Shown here: positions 20,238-30,623 of the stretch, piece after piece
How positions within the stretch are numbered: the first letter of the stretch is position 1
Layout: each line of letters opens with the position of its first letter
Origin: Thalassolituus hydrocarboniclasticus
GTDB taxonomy: Bacteria > Pseudomonadota > Gammaproteobacteria > Pseudomonadales > Oceanobacteraceae
Assembly (NCBI RefSeq): GCF_025345565.1
Contig: NZ_CP054475.1
Span: forward strand, 3,885,129-3,949,128
Reading direction: 5' to 3'
Length of the DNA stretch: 64,000 bases
The notes under the pieces: model-generated
Told to the model about the DNA's origin: nothing
The model's database searches: none
Seen by the model: the letters and a program-made list of their open reading frames with translations, nothing else
Position numbers and translations under genes: made by a program

Positions 20238-21872
20238 ATGCAGAATAATAATCAACGCCAGCCCGATATCCCGGTGGTTGCCGGTATTCCCGACCCAATT
20301 CTTGACGGTATCGCCAACGGCTGGAAAGTACGTGAGTCGACCGAAGTGACCGACGGCAGCGTCATCGAAGCAGACGTTATCATTATCGGTACCGGCGCCG
20401 GTGGCGGCACCACCGCCGAAATTCTGGCCAAGGCCGGACTGAAAGTGCTGATGCTGGAAGAAGGCCCACTGAAAAGCACCAACGATTTCCGCATGGACGA
20501 GCGTGAAGCCTACCGCGACCTGTATCAGGAAAGCGCCGGGCGCATGAGCAAAGACGGCGCGATGTCGATCCTGCAGGGTCGCTGCGTTGGCGGCACAACC
20601 GTCATCAACTGGACCTCCAGTTTCCGCACCCCGGAACCAACCCTCGACTACTGGCAGCAGGAGTTTGGCGTGGAAGGTTTCAGCCGCGCCGAGATGGACC
20701 CCTGGTTCGAAAAAATGGAACAGCGCCTGAACGTTGCTCCGTGGCAGGTGCAGCCCAACGAAAATAACTCGGTACTGGCCCGCGGCGCCACTCAGCTGGG
20801 TATCGACTGGCATGTGATTCCACGCAACGTTTCCGGCTGCTGGAACCTCGGTTACTGCGGTACCGGCTGTCCGACCAACGCCAAGCAATCGATGCTGGTC
20901 ACCACCATTCCGGCGGCGCTGGATAACCATTCGGAGCTGGTGTACAGCGCCCGTGCCGAACGCCTGATTATGGAAGGCCGCAAAGTACTGGGCGTGGAAG
21001 TCACTGCACTGGGCCGTAATAATCAGCCAAGCGGTAAAAGCTTCGTCGCCAAAGCGCCGCATGTGGTAATGGCCTGCGGTGCGATCAACGGCCCGGCATT
21101 ATTGCTGCGTTCCAAAGCACCGGACCCGCACAAGCGTATCGGTAAGCGTACCTTCTTCCATCCGACCACCTTCTGCTTTGCCGAATTCGAACAGGTGATC
21201 GATCCTTACTATGGCGCGCCACAGTCGATTTACTCCGACCACTTCCAGTGGCTCGAAGTCAGCGGCAAAGTGGGCTACAAACTCGAAGTGCCACCACTGC
21301 AGCCGGGGCTGACCTCGGTACTGCTGTTGGGTCATGGTGCTCAGCACTTTGAAGACATCAGCAAGCTGCCGAATCTGCACGCCATGATTGCCCTGCTGCG
21401 CGATGGTTTCCACGCCGACAGCGAAGGCGGCAGCATTGAACTGGCTTCCGATGGCACGCCGATTATCGACTACGAAATCAACGACTACCTGTGGGATGGC
21501 GTTGTGCGTTCCTGGCTGACCATGGCTGAAATTCAGTTTGCTGCCGGTGCCAAAGCGGTACGCGCCTCGCACGTTGATTCGCCGTGGTTCCGCAGCTGGG
21601 AAGAGGCCAAAGCCGGTATCAGCAAGCTGGAGTTCCGCTCCAATGCCTTTACCGCCGGTTCTGCCCACTGCATGGGTGGCCTGACCATGGGTGAAGACCA
21701 GAGCCGTTGTCTGGTCGACAGTCATGGTAAGTACCATCACCTCGATAACCTCTATGTGTTTGACGGTTCGGCCTTCCCGACCAGTATCGGCGCCAACCCG
21801 CAGCTGTCGATCTACGGTATGGCCTGTAAGCAGGCTAATAAACTGCTGGAAACCATCAAAGCCAGTGCCTGA
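20238..21872 (+). CDS. GMC-family FAD-dependent alcohol oxidase/dehydrogenase
   Basis: A 544-residue GMC oxidoreductase. The FAD-binding Rossmann motif is IIIGTGAGGGTTAEILAKAG (about residues 48-67). CGTGCPTNAKQSM (Cys207, Cys211) is the conserved segment of long-chain alcohol oxidases, and the C-terminal active-site His lies in SAHCMGG. No signal peptide is visible; export with the Tat-carrying small subunit by hitch-hiking is possible. It likely oxidises an alcohol to an aldehyde for the dehydrogenase at 18223. An AATAATAA motif sits at codons 3-5. Confidence 0.9.
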   Translation: MQNNNQRQPDIPVVAGIPDPILDGIANGWKVRESTEVTDGSVIEADVIIIGTGAGGGTTAEILAKAGLKVLMLEEGPLKSTNDFRMDEREAYRDLYQESAGRMSKDGAMSILQGRCVGGTTVINWTSSFRTPEPTLDYWQQEFGVEGFSRAEMDPWFEKMEQRLNVAPWQVQPNENNSVLARGATQLGIDWHVIPRNVSGCWNLGYCGTGCPTNAKQSMLVTTIPAALDNHSELVYSARAERLIMEGRKVLGVEVTALGRNNQPSGKSFVAKAPHVVMACGAINGPALLLRSKAPDPHKRIGKRTFFHPTTFCFAEFEQVIDPYYGAPQSIYSDHFQWLEVSGKVGYKLEVPPLQPGLTSVLLLGHGAQHFEDISKLPNLHAMIALLRDGFHADSEGGSIELASDGTPIIDYEINDYLWDGVVRSWLTMAEIQFAAGAKAVRASHVDSPWFRSWEEAKAGISKLEFRSNAFTAGSAHCMGGLTMGEDQSRCLVDSHGKYHHLDNLYVFDGSAFPTSIGANPQLSIYGMACKQANKLLETIKASA

Positions 21873-22505
<633 letters not shown>

Positions 22506-22525
22506 CCCGCCCCTGACGGAGGTAA

Positions 22526-22786
<261 letters not shown>

Positions 22787-22831
22787 TCAGCCCGGAGTCA
22801 GGTTGCACCTCAGACTGACCTCCCACACACT

Positions 22832-22858
22832 AAGGCCTCCCACAAGGAGGCCTTTTTT
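22832..22858 (+). terminator. Terminator of fdx, abutting the ggt start codon
   Basis: The 9-bp stem AAGGCCTCC (22832-22840) / GGAGGCCTT (22846-22854) with loop CACAA ends in six Ts (22853-22858). The next base is the A of the ggt ATG. The 3' arm contains AAGGAGG, which is also the only good Shine-Dalgarno sequence for ggt. Confidence 0.85.
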
Positions 22859-24622
<1,764 letters not shown>

Positions 24623-24639
24623 TCAGGCAATAAGCGGCG

Positions 24640-25377
24640 ATGAGTGCATTTCTCCTGAAGAAGGTGATCGGCATGCTGTTGATGCCGATCCCGCTGACGC
24701 TGATCGCGTTGCTCAGCGGGCTGTGGCTACTGAATCGTCGCCCGGCGCTGGGGAAAGGGTTGATTGCGGCCGCCACACTGTGGCTGGCCCTGACCAGCTG
24801 GCAGCCATTTGCTGACCGCTGGCTGGCACCTTTTGAAGATGACTTTCCCGCCTTCGACCTTAATCAGCCAGTCAGCACCGTCGTAGTACTGGGCGGATGT
24901 CATGCCAGCGACAACAATATCCCGCCGGCCGCACAATTGTGCTCCAGCTCATTGTTCCGCCTGACTGAAGGGTTGCGCATTCTCGCTGCGAATCCGCAGG
25001 CGCAGCTGTTTGTCTCCGGTTATGCCGGCAGCGACAGCCGCCCCCATGCCGACGTGATGCGCGAGGTTGCGTTAAGCATGGGTGTGGCCGCAGAACGCAT
25101 CCGCACCTTCCCACGGGCCAGAGACACCGAAGAAGAGGCACAACTGATGGCGCCGCTACTGGCAGGACAGAAGTTTGCTCTGATCAGCGAAGCCTCACAC
25201 CTGCCAAGAGCACTGGTGTTCTTTCAGCATCAGGGATTACAGCCAATAGCAGCACCGGCGGTACGCATGAGCACCAGCAACAGCGACTGGCGGATTGACG
25301 CGCGGGCAGCCCTGAAAAGCGAACGTGCCATGTACGAAGGCATTGGCCGGCTCTGGCAATGGCTGAAAAGTATCTGA
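24640..25377 (+). CDS. YdcF/ElyC-like DUF218 protein
   Basis: A 245-residue protein with two N-terminal membrane helices (about residues 10-30 and 38-55) and a periplasmic DUF218 domain starting VVVLGG and including SEASHLPRALVFF. ElyC homologues affect envelope biogenesis and undecaprenyl-phosphate metabolism in E. coli. It follows ggt by 17 bp and ends at a bidirectional terminator. Confidence 0.85.
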   Translation: MSAFLLKKVIGMLLMPIPLTLIALLSGLWLLNRRPALGKGLIAAATLWLALTSWQPFADRWLAPFEDDFPAFDLNQPVSTVVVLGGCHASDNNIPPAAQLCSSSLFRLTEGLRILAANPQAQLFVSGYAGSDSRPHADVMREVALSMGVAAERIRTFPRARDTEEEAQLMAPLLAGQKFALISEASHLPRALVFFQHQGLQPIAAPAVRMSTSNSDWRIDARAALKSERAMYEGIGRLWQWLKSI

Positions 25378-25397
25378 ACCGCACAAAAAGCAGAAAC

Positions 25398-25427
25398 AAA
25401 AACGCCGGGCAGTGCCCGGCGTTTTTT
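25398..25427. terminator. Bidirectional terminator
   Basis: The stem ACGCCGGGC / GCCCGGCGT with loop AGT has an A-run on the left and a T-run on the right. It serves the convergent genes at 24640 and 25443. Confidence 0.88.
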
Positions 25428-25442
25428 ATCACGGCCTGCCGC

Positions 25443-26333
25443 TCAGAACATATAAGTAATGTTCAGATCCAGCAGTTCAAGATTGGTGTCGATGCCATCG
25501 GCCAGGCGCGCCTGAAAGGCCAGCGCATCGGCATCGGTTGCTGCCACACCGGAAAGTGTGATGTTGTCTTCTACAGTCAGGTCATAGCGGGTGTAATCAA
25601 GGCCGACACGCCAGTTCTCGGATAACTGAGCAGCGGCACCAACGCCCCAGAAGAAGTCAAAGCTGCTCGCTTTAATGTCACTGATACCGGTGATATCGAC
25701 ATCGGAGTCCACTTTGTATTTCCAGCGGCTCAGACCCAGCTTACCGGATAACTCCAGCCAGCCATTCACGGCTTTGCCAAAGCGGCTGACGATTTCCAGC
25801 GAGCTAAGGTTTTCATCACCCACATCTTTTTCGGAAGCCATCAGCTGACGTCCACCCAGCATGACATCGAAACGGCTGTCATCCACCAAAGAAAAATGAG
25901 TACCGAGGTACAGACCGCCGCTCAGAAATTTCTCGCCAACAAAGGATTTTTCCTGCGAGACACCACCGCTGACCATAACGAAGTGACGAATCATTTTGCC
26001 TTCGCCTTCGTCCAGAGAGCCCACTGAATTTTCAACCTTGCCACAGCCCAGACAACGTACAAAAGCGGCCTGTAACGGTGTGACAACCAGAGTCTCGGCC
26101 GCTTCGTCAGCATTGCCACCCAGCAGGGTAAATGGCAGCGTAGCGCCGTAAACCAATGCACCTGCCTGGGATAATACGAAATACAACGGACGGGCAATCA
26201 CTGCATCTGCCACCATGGCACCAGCGCTTGGGCTTTCTTCAATCCGTTCAGCGCTGGCAAGAGAACTCATGCCCAGCAATGCGGTGGCCACAGCAATATT
26301 TACCGAAGTCCGTAAGGTCGCCATCAGTTGCAT
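25443..26333 (-). CDS. Outer-membrane beta-barrel protein with N-terminal hydrophobic domain
   Basis: About 296 residues. A signal peptide (ATALLGMSSLASA) is followed by a hydrophobic segment, VADAVIARPLYFVLSQAGAL to TLVVTPLQAAFVRCLGCG, resembling a small gammaproteobacterial family often mislabelled as multidrug transporter. The C-terminal ~180 residues show alternating amphipathic strands ending in ITYMF, the terminal Phe of outer-membrane barrels, perhaps eight strands as in OmpA/OmpW types. GAGGAAG precedes the ATG at 26333; an upstream open frame reaches into mutM and is rejected. Function is unknown. Confidence 0.8.
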   Translation of the reverse strand: MQLMATLRTSVNIAVATALLGMSSLASAERIEESPSAGAMVADAVIARPLYFVLSQAGALVYGATLPFTLLGGNADEAAETLVVTPLQAAFVRCLGCGKVENSVGSLDEGEGKMIRHFVMVSGGVSQEKSFVGEKFLSGGLYLGTHFSLVDDSRFDVMLGGRQLMASEKDVGDENLSSLEIVSRFGKAVNGWLELSGKLGLSRWKYKVDSDVDITGISDIKASSFDFFWGVGAAAQLSENWRVGLDYTRYDLTVEDNITLSGVAATDADALAFQARLADGIDTNLELLDLNITYMF

Positions 26334-26425
26334 TGTTCTTCCTCTTTTGATGCAGATGCGAATAGGCCTGACTATATCAGCACCTGCACGCCTCGTCACG
26401 ACTGGAGGCAGGGGCTTTAAGCGCT

Positions 26426-27235
26426 TCAGCGCTGGCAACCCGGGCAATAAACCGTCGCCCGCTGCCCCTGGCGTATTTCTTTCAGTATGCCGCCACAGAC
26501 TTTGCACTCCTGTCCGCCGCGACCGTATACGAAAAGCTGCTGAGCAAAATACCCCGGCTTACCATCGCCACCGACAAAATCACGTAATGTTGTACCACCC
26601 TGCTCAATGGCACGCGCCAGTACCTGTTTGATTTCACCAACCAGCCGTTCATAGCGCGCCAGACTGATCTTCCCGGCTGCCGTCGCCGGACGAATACCGG
26701 CCAGAAACAGGCTCTCATTAGCGTAGATATTGCCGACCCCGACCACCACCTTACCGTCCATCACAAAGGTTTTGATCGCCTGGCTTTTGCCACGGGAACG
26801 GCGGAACAGATACTCGGCAGTAAAGTCATCTGACAGCGGTTCCGGGCCAAGATGAGTCAGATGATCGCTGTCCGCACCCGGTTCAACCCACAACAATGCA
26901 CCGAAACGGCGCGGATCGTGGTAACGCAGTACCTTGCCGTTACCCAGCTGCCAGTCGATATGATCGTGCTTACCCGCCGGCGCAGAGGGCTCAACCAGAC
27001 GCAGCGAACCCGACATACCCAGATGCCAGATCGCAGTACCGATATCGGTCTCTACCAGAATGTACTTCGCCCGGCGACGCAGACCACGCACGGTCTGACC
27101 TTCCAGCAGCTTTAATTCCTCCACCACCGGCCAGCGTAACTGCGGCTGGCGCACCAGCACACGCTCAATACGCTGATTCAGCAGCCAGGGTTCAATACCG
27201 CGTTTGGTGGTTTCGACTTCAGGTAATTCAGGCAT
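26426..27235 (-). CDS. mutM: Formamidopyrimidine-DNA glycosylase
   Basis: A 269-residue bifunctional glycosylase/AP lyase that removes 8-oxoguanine. The N-terminus MPELPEVE has the catalytic Pro2 and Glu3, the conserved Lys lies in RRRAKYIL, and GVGNIYANE is the H2TH motif. A C-terminal zinc finger CKVCGG...YCPGCQ is intact. It is upstream of the outer-membrane protein gene on the same strand with a 92-bp gap. Confidence 0.97.
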   Translation of the reverse strand: MPELPEVETTKRGIEPWLLNQRIERVLVRQPQLRWPVVEELKLLEGQTVRGLRRRAKYILVETDIGTAIWHLGMSGSLRLVEPSAPAGKHDHIDWQLGNGKVLRYHDPRRFGALLWVEPGADSDHLTHLGPEPLSDDFTAEYLFRRSRGKSQAIKTFVMDGKVVVGVGNIYANESLFLAGIRPATAAGKISLARYERLVGEIKQVLARAIEQGGTTLRDFVGGDGKPGYFAQQLFVYGRGGQECKVCGGILKEIRQGQRATVYCPGCQR

Positions 27236-27310
27236 AACATCCGCCGTTTCTGGACTATGAAGACTGACGTGGATTATTAGGGATCAGCTGAGAATGACAA
27301 GCCAGTGCTG

Positions 27311-27401
27311 CATCCGGCGTCCGGCGTCCGGCGTCCGGCGTCCGGCGTCCGGCATCCGGCATCCGGCATCCGGCATCCGGCATCCGGCATCCGGCATCCG
27401 G
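27311..27401. repeat. Heptanucleotide tandem repeat, 13 copies
   Basis: Thirteen uninterrupted 7-bp units of CRTCCGG occupy 91 bp. The order is one CATCCGG, five CGTCCGG, then seven CATCCGG, so the variants are in blocks. It lies between mutM and the rpmG terminator, outside any supported gene. Block structure suggests expansion by slippage. It is a candidate variable-number locus. Confidence 0.95.
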
Positions 27402-27416
27402 CTGACATTCAGCCAT

Positions 27417-27441
27417 AAAAAAACCCGGCACAGGCCGGGTT
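27417..27441 (-). terminator. Terminator of rpmB-rpmG (minus strand)
   Basis: AACCCGGC / GCCGGGTT with an ACAG loop; the A-run to its left is a T-run for minus-strand transcripts leaving rpmG. Confidence 0.85.
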
Positions 27442-27460
27442 CTTTTCAAGCGAAAGAAGC

Positions 27461-27619
27461 TTACTTAATTTTGGCTTCTTTATACATCACGTGCTGACGG
27501 ATAACAGGATCAAATTTTTTGATCTCCATTTTCTCAGGCATGGTGCGCTTGTTTTTGTCAGTGGTGTAGAAGTGACCGGTACCGGCACTAGACACTAAAC
27601 GGATCTTATCGCGTGGCAT
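27461..27619 (-). CDS. rpmG: Ribosomal protein bL33
   Basis: A 52-residue protein beginning [20 protein letters not shown] and ending MYKEAKIK, the large-subunit protein L33. It is the zinc-free (C-minus) form: no cysteine is present. It lies 11 bp after rpmB, the usual rpmB-rpmG operon. Confidence 0.97.
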   Translation of the reverse strand: MPRDKIRLVSSAGTGHFYTTDKNKRTMPEKMEIKKFDPVIRQHVMYKEAKIK

Positions 27620-27630
27620 AACAGGTCTCC

Positions 27631-27867
27631 TTAGACTTTTTCGCCGCGTGCACGCAGTTCTGCCAGAACAGCATCGATACCTTTCTTATCGATGATGCGC
27701 ATACCCTTGGTAGAAATACGCAGACGCACAAAACGGTTTTCGCTTTCTACCCAGAAACGGTGCTGTTGCAGGTTAGGCAGAAAACGGCGCTTGGTTTTAA
27801 TGTTTGAGTGGGAAACGTTATTCCCGGTTACAGGACCTTTACCTGTAACTTGGCAAACCTTAGACAT
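27631..27867 (-). CDS. rpmB: Ribosomal protein bL28
   Basis: A 78-residue large-subunit protein with the family N-terminus [20 protein letters not shown] and the basic segment [11 protein letters not shown]. It has a single cysteine and so is the zinc-free form. First gene of the rpmB-rpmG operon, with a promoter candidate at 27981-28009. Confidence 0.98.
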   Translation of the reverse strand: MSKVCQVTGKGPVTGNNVSHSNIKTKRRFLPNLQQHRFWVESENRFVRLRISTKGMRIIDKKGIDAVLAELRARGEKV

Positions 27868-27980
27868 TGATCTCGCCCCGATTTTTAACTGTATCGAACA
27901 AATTGGAAATTCGTTACCAACCGTGGGCGTTCGTCATCAAAATCTTGATTCGCGACGGCCCTGGCTGAAAAGAGTTGCGC

Positions 27981-28009
27981 TTTATACCAAAACGCCCCGG
28001 CCGCCGCAA
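27981..28009 (-). promoter_or_regulatory. rpmB-rpmG promoter candidate
   Basis: On the minus strand TTGCGG (28004-28009) and TATAAA (27981-27986) are spaced by 17 bp, about 115 bp before the rpmB start. Confidence 0.55.
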
Positions 28010-28052
28010 GCGAAAGCTTATTTTTTATACGAATGGCAGGTGACTGGAAAAA

Positions 28053-28727
28053 TCACATCCAGCCTCGCTCAGCAAAGGAAACACAGTGGCCATCGCCTAC
28101 CACCAGATGATCCAGTACCCGGATATCCACCAGCCCCAGCGCCTGTTGTAAGCGGTCGGTCAGTGCCCGGTCTGCATGACTGGGTTCGGCCACGCCGGAC
28201 GGATGATTGTGCGCCAGTATCACGGCGGCGGCGCCATGACTCAGCGCCAGCTTGACCACTTCCCGCGGATACACCGCCGCACCGTCGATAGTGCCGCGGA
28301 ACAGCTCGTGGTATTTCAGTACCCGGTGCTGATTATCCAGCAACAGACAGGCAAATACTTCATGATCGCGGTCACGCAACTGGGCCAGCAGATACTGCCG
28401 GGTCAGGTCAGGGCTGGTTAAGGCATCACCACGGGCCAGTTGCTCCGCCAGATGTCGCCGCGCCATTTCCAGCACTGCCTGCAACTGGGCGTATTTGGCA
28501 CTGCCAAGGCCCAGCGGCTTACAGAATGCAGTTAAATCGGCGGTCAGCAGGGCGCGCAGACTGCCGAACTCCTGCAGCAGCTCACGCGCAAGATCGACGG
28601 CACTTTTGCCTTTTACCCCGGTACGCAGAAAAATTGCCAACAGCTCAGCATCCGACAAGCTGCCGGCGCCCTGCGCCAACAGTTTTTCCCTTGGCCGCTC
28701 AGCACTGGGCCAGTCACATATCGCCAT
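28053..28727 (-). CDS. radC: RadC/MPN-domain protein
   Basis: A 224-residue protein with an N-terminal helix-hairpin-helix region and a C-terminal JAMM metalloprotease-like domain, with the motif [14 protein letters not shown]. Despite its name its role in DNA repair is doubtful. The start at 28727 has GGGAGGT upstream; the frame is open 26 codons further. It diverges from coaBC. Confidence 0.93.
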   Translation of the reverse strand: MAICDWPSAERPREKLLAQGAGSLSDAELLAIFLRTGVKGKSAVDLARELLQEFGSLRALLTADLTAFCKPLGLGSAKYAQLQAVLEMARRHLAEQLARGDALTSPDLTRQYLLAQLRDRDHEVFACLLLDNQHRVLKYHELFRGTIDGAAVYPREVVKLALSHGAAAVILAHNHPSGVAEPSHADRALTDRLQQALGLVDIRVLDHLVVGDGHCVSFAERGWM

Positions 28728-28853
28728 ACCTACCTCCCTGCAGGTCTGTGATTTATTGAGTCGTAAGTCTGACAACCGCACTCCGCTGCGCTGCAGACTT
28801 GTCATACGCTTCCTTATATACTCAGATTCATTCTAGTCAGCGTGAAACCAGCC

Positions 28854-30080
28854 ATGCAACAACTCTGTAATAAGCGTATTTTGCTCGGAATCACCGGTGG
28901 TATTGCCGCCTATAAAGCCGCCGAACTGGTGCGGATTCTGAAGAAAGCCGGTGCCGAAGTGCGGGTTGTAATGACCGCCGGTGCCATGGAATTTATTACC
29001 CCACTGACCCTGCAGGCGCTGTCCGGTAACCCGGTACATCACGCCCTGCTCGACCCGGAAGCCGAAGCCGGCATGGGCCATATCGAGCTGGCCAAGTGGG
29101 CAGATCTGCTGCTGGTAGCCCCGGCATCGGCCAACTTTATTGCCCGCCTGACCCAGGGCTCCGGCGATGATCTGCTGACAACTATCTGTCTGGCGACCGA
29201 AGCACCGATAGCGCTGGCTCCGGCGATGAATCAGGCGATGTGGCGTGAGCCCATCACCCAGGCCAATATCGCCCGCCTGACCGACCTTAAAGGCAGCAAG
29301 CTGCATATGTTTGGTCCGGCCGAAGGCGTGCAGGCCTGTGGCGATGTTGGCCCTGGGCGCATGCTGGAGCCGGAACAGATTGCCGCCCACGCCGCCAATC
29401 TGTTTGAAACCGGCCTGCTGGCCGGGCTGGAAGTCGTTATCACCGCCGGTCCAACCCGCGAAGCCATCGACCCGGTGCGTTATATCTCCAATCACAGCTC
29501 CGGCAAGATGGGCTATGCCATTGCCGCCGCCGCCCGTGATGCCGGCGCCAGAGTAACGCTGATCAGTGGTCCGGTGATTATCCCGGCACCGGAACGCGTT
29601 AACTGCGTACGCACCGAAAGCGCGCGCGATATGCTGGATGCCTCACTGGCCCTGCTTGGCCGCTGCGATATTTTTATCGCTGCAGCCGCGGTCGCCGACT
29701 ACCGGCCAATGACCGCCGCACACCAGAAGATCAAAAAATCAGCTGACAGCATGGAGCTGACGCTGGTGAAAAACCCCGATGTGGTCGCGACTGTGGCTGC
29801 CCATGAACTGCGCCCCTTTACCGTGGGTTTTGCAGCGGAAACTCAGGATGTGGATGTCTACGCCCGTGACAAACTGGTGCGCAAGAATCTCGATATGATT
29901 GTCGCCAATGACGTTTCCCTGAGCGAAATCGGCTTTAACAGCGATCAGAATGCCGTCACTGTTTTCTGGGCAGAAAACCAGCAGAGCTTTGCCCAGATGA
30001 GCAAGCAGGCACTGGCGCGCGAACTGGTCGGGCTGATTGCACACCGCTATCAGCAGACCCAGACACAAAAAACCTCTTAA
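28854..30080 (+). CDS. coaBC: Bifunctional phosphopantothenoylcysteine decarboxylase/synthetase
   Basis: A 408-residue fusion for two steps of CoA synthesis. The CoaC half (about 1-190) has [10 protein letters not shown], the active-site His in [20 protein letters not shown] and the Cys in [10 protein letters not shown]. The CoaB half has [21 protein letters not shown] and KNPDVV. The ATG at 28854 matches the Pseudomonas N-terminus; a GTG at 28842 is possible, and neither has a strong ribosome binding site. dut follows within 20 bp. Confidence 0.95.
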   Translation: MQQLCNKRILLGITGGIAAYKAAELVRILKKAGAEVRVVMTAGAMEFITPLTLQALSGNPVHHALLDPEAEAGMGHIELAKWADLLLVAPASANFIARLTQGSGDDLLTTICLATEAPIALAPAMNQAMWREPITQANIARLTDLKGSKLHMFGPAEGVQACGDVGPGRMLEPEQIAAHAANLFETGLLAGLEVVITAGPTREAIDPVRYISNHSSGKMGYAIAAAARDAGARVTLISGPVIIPAPERVNCVRTESARDMLDASLALLGRCDIFIAAAAVADYRPMTAAHQKIKKSADSMELTLVKNPDVVATVAAHELRPFTVGFAAETQDVDVYARDKLVRKNLDMIVANDVSLSEIGFNSDQNAVTVFWAENQQSFAQMSKQALARELVGLIAHRYQQTQTQKTS

Positions 30081-30096
30081 TGCGGACAGAATGACA

Positions 30097-30552
30097 ATGC
30101 AAAAGTTACAGGTAAAAGTACTGGATGAACGTCTGGGCAACAGCATCCCACTGCCGGAATACGCCACCTCCGGCTCCGCCGGTCTGGATCTGCGTGCCTG
30201 CCTGGATGCGCCCCTGACCCTGCATCCGGGTGAAACCCAGCTTATCCGTACCGGTCTGGCGATCTATATTGAAGATCCGGGCCTCGCGGCCATGATCCTG
30301 CCACGCTCCGGTCTTGGCCATAAACACGGCATTGTACTTGGCAATCTGGTTGGTCTGATCGATTCTGATTATCAGGGCGAGCTGATGGTCAGCTGCTGGA
30401 ACCGCGGCAAAGACAGCTTCACCATTGATGTCGGCGAACGTCTGGCACAACTGGTGCTGGTGCCTGTTGTGCAGGCCGAGTTCGAGATTGTGGAGCAGTT
30501 TGAATCCACCGAGCGTGGCAGCGGCGGTTTCGGCCACTCCGGACGCAGCTGA
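30097..30552 (+). CDS. dut: dUTP diphosphatase
   Basis: A 151-residue trimeric dUTPase that hydrolyses dUTP to dUMP, keeping uracil out of DNA. All five family motifs are visible: [43 protein letters not shown] and [10 protein letters not shown]. The ATG at 30097 gives exactly the E. coli length. It lies between coaBC and algC. Confidence 0.98.
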   Translation: MQKLQVKVLDERLGNSIPLPEYATSGSAGLDLRACLDAPLTLHPGETQLIRTGLAIYIEDPGLAAMILPRSGLGHKHGIVLGNLVGLIDSDYQGELMVSCWNRGKDSFTIDVGERLAQLVLVPVVQAEFEIVEQFESTERGSGGFGHSGRS

Positions 30553-30623
30553 ATTCCGGCACAATGCTCTGGCTTTAATACAACAATAACTCCGGGGCAC
30601 AGCCCCTGCTGAAAGGAAGCACT

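Noticed and set aside
20064..21062. 332-codon open frame opposite the GMC oxidoreductase
   Set aside because: Antisense shadow of a high-GC gene with recognisable FAD and active-site motifs.
27311..27401. CRISPR array
   Set aside because: Units are 7 bp, contiguous and without spacers; no cas genes in the window.
27255..27497. Open frames on both strands across the heptamer repeat
   Set aside because: The peptide repeats merely reflect a 7-bp unit read in a 21-bp period; no start signals, and they run into the rpmG terminator and gene.
30037..30096. Longer dut start at 30037
   Set aside because: It would overlap the end of coaBC by 44 bp; the ATG at 30097 gives the conserved length and N-terminus.
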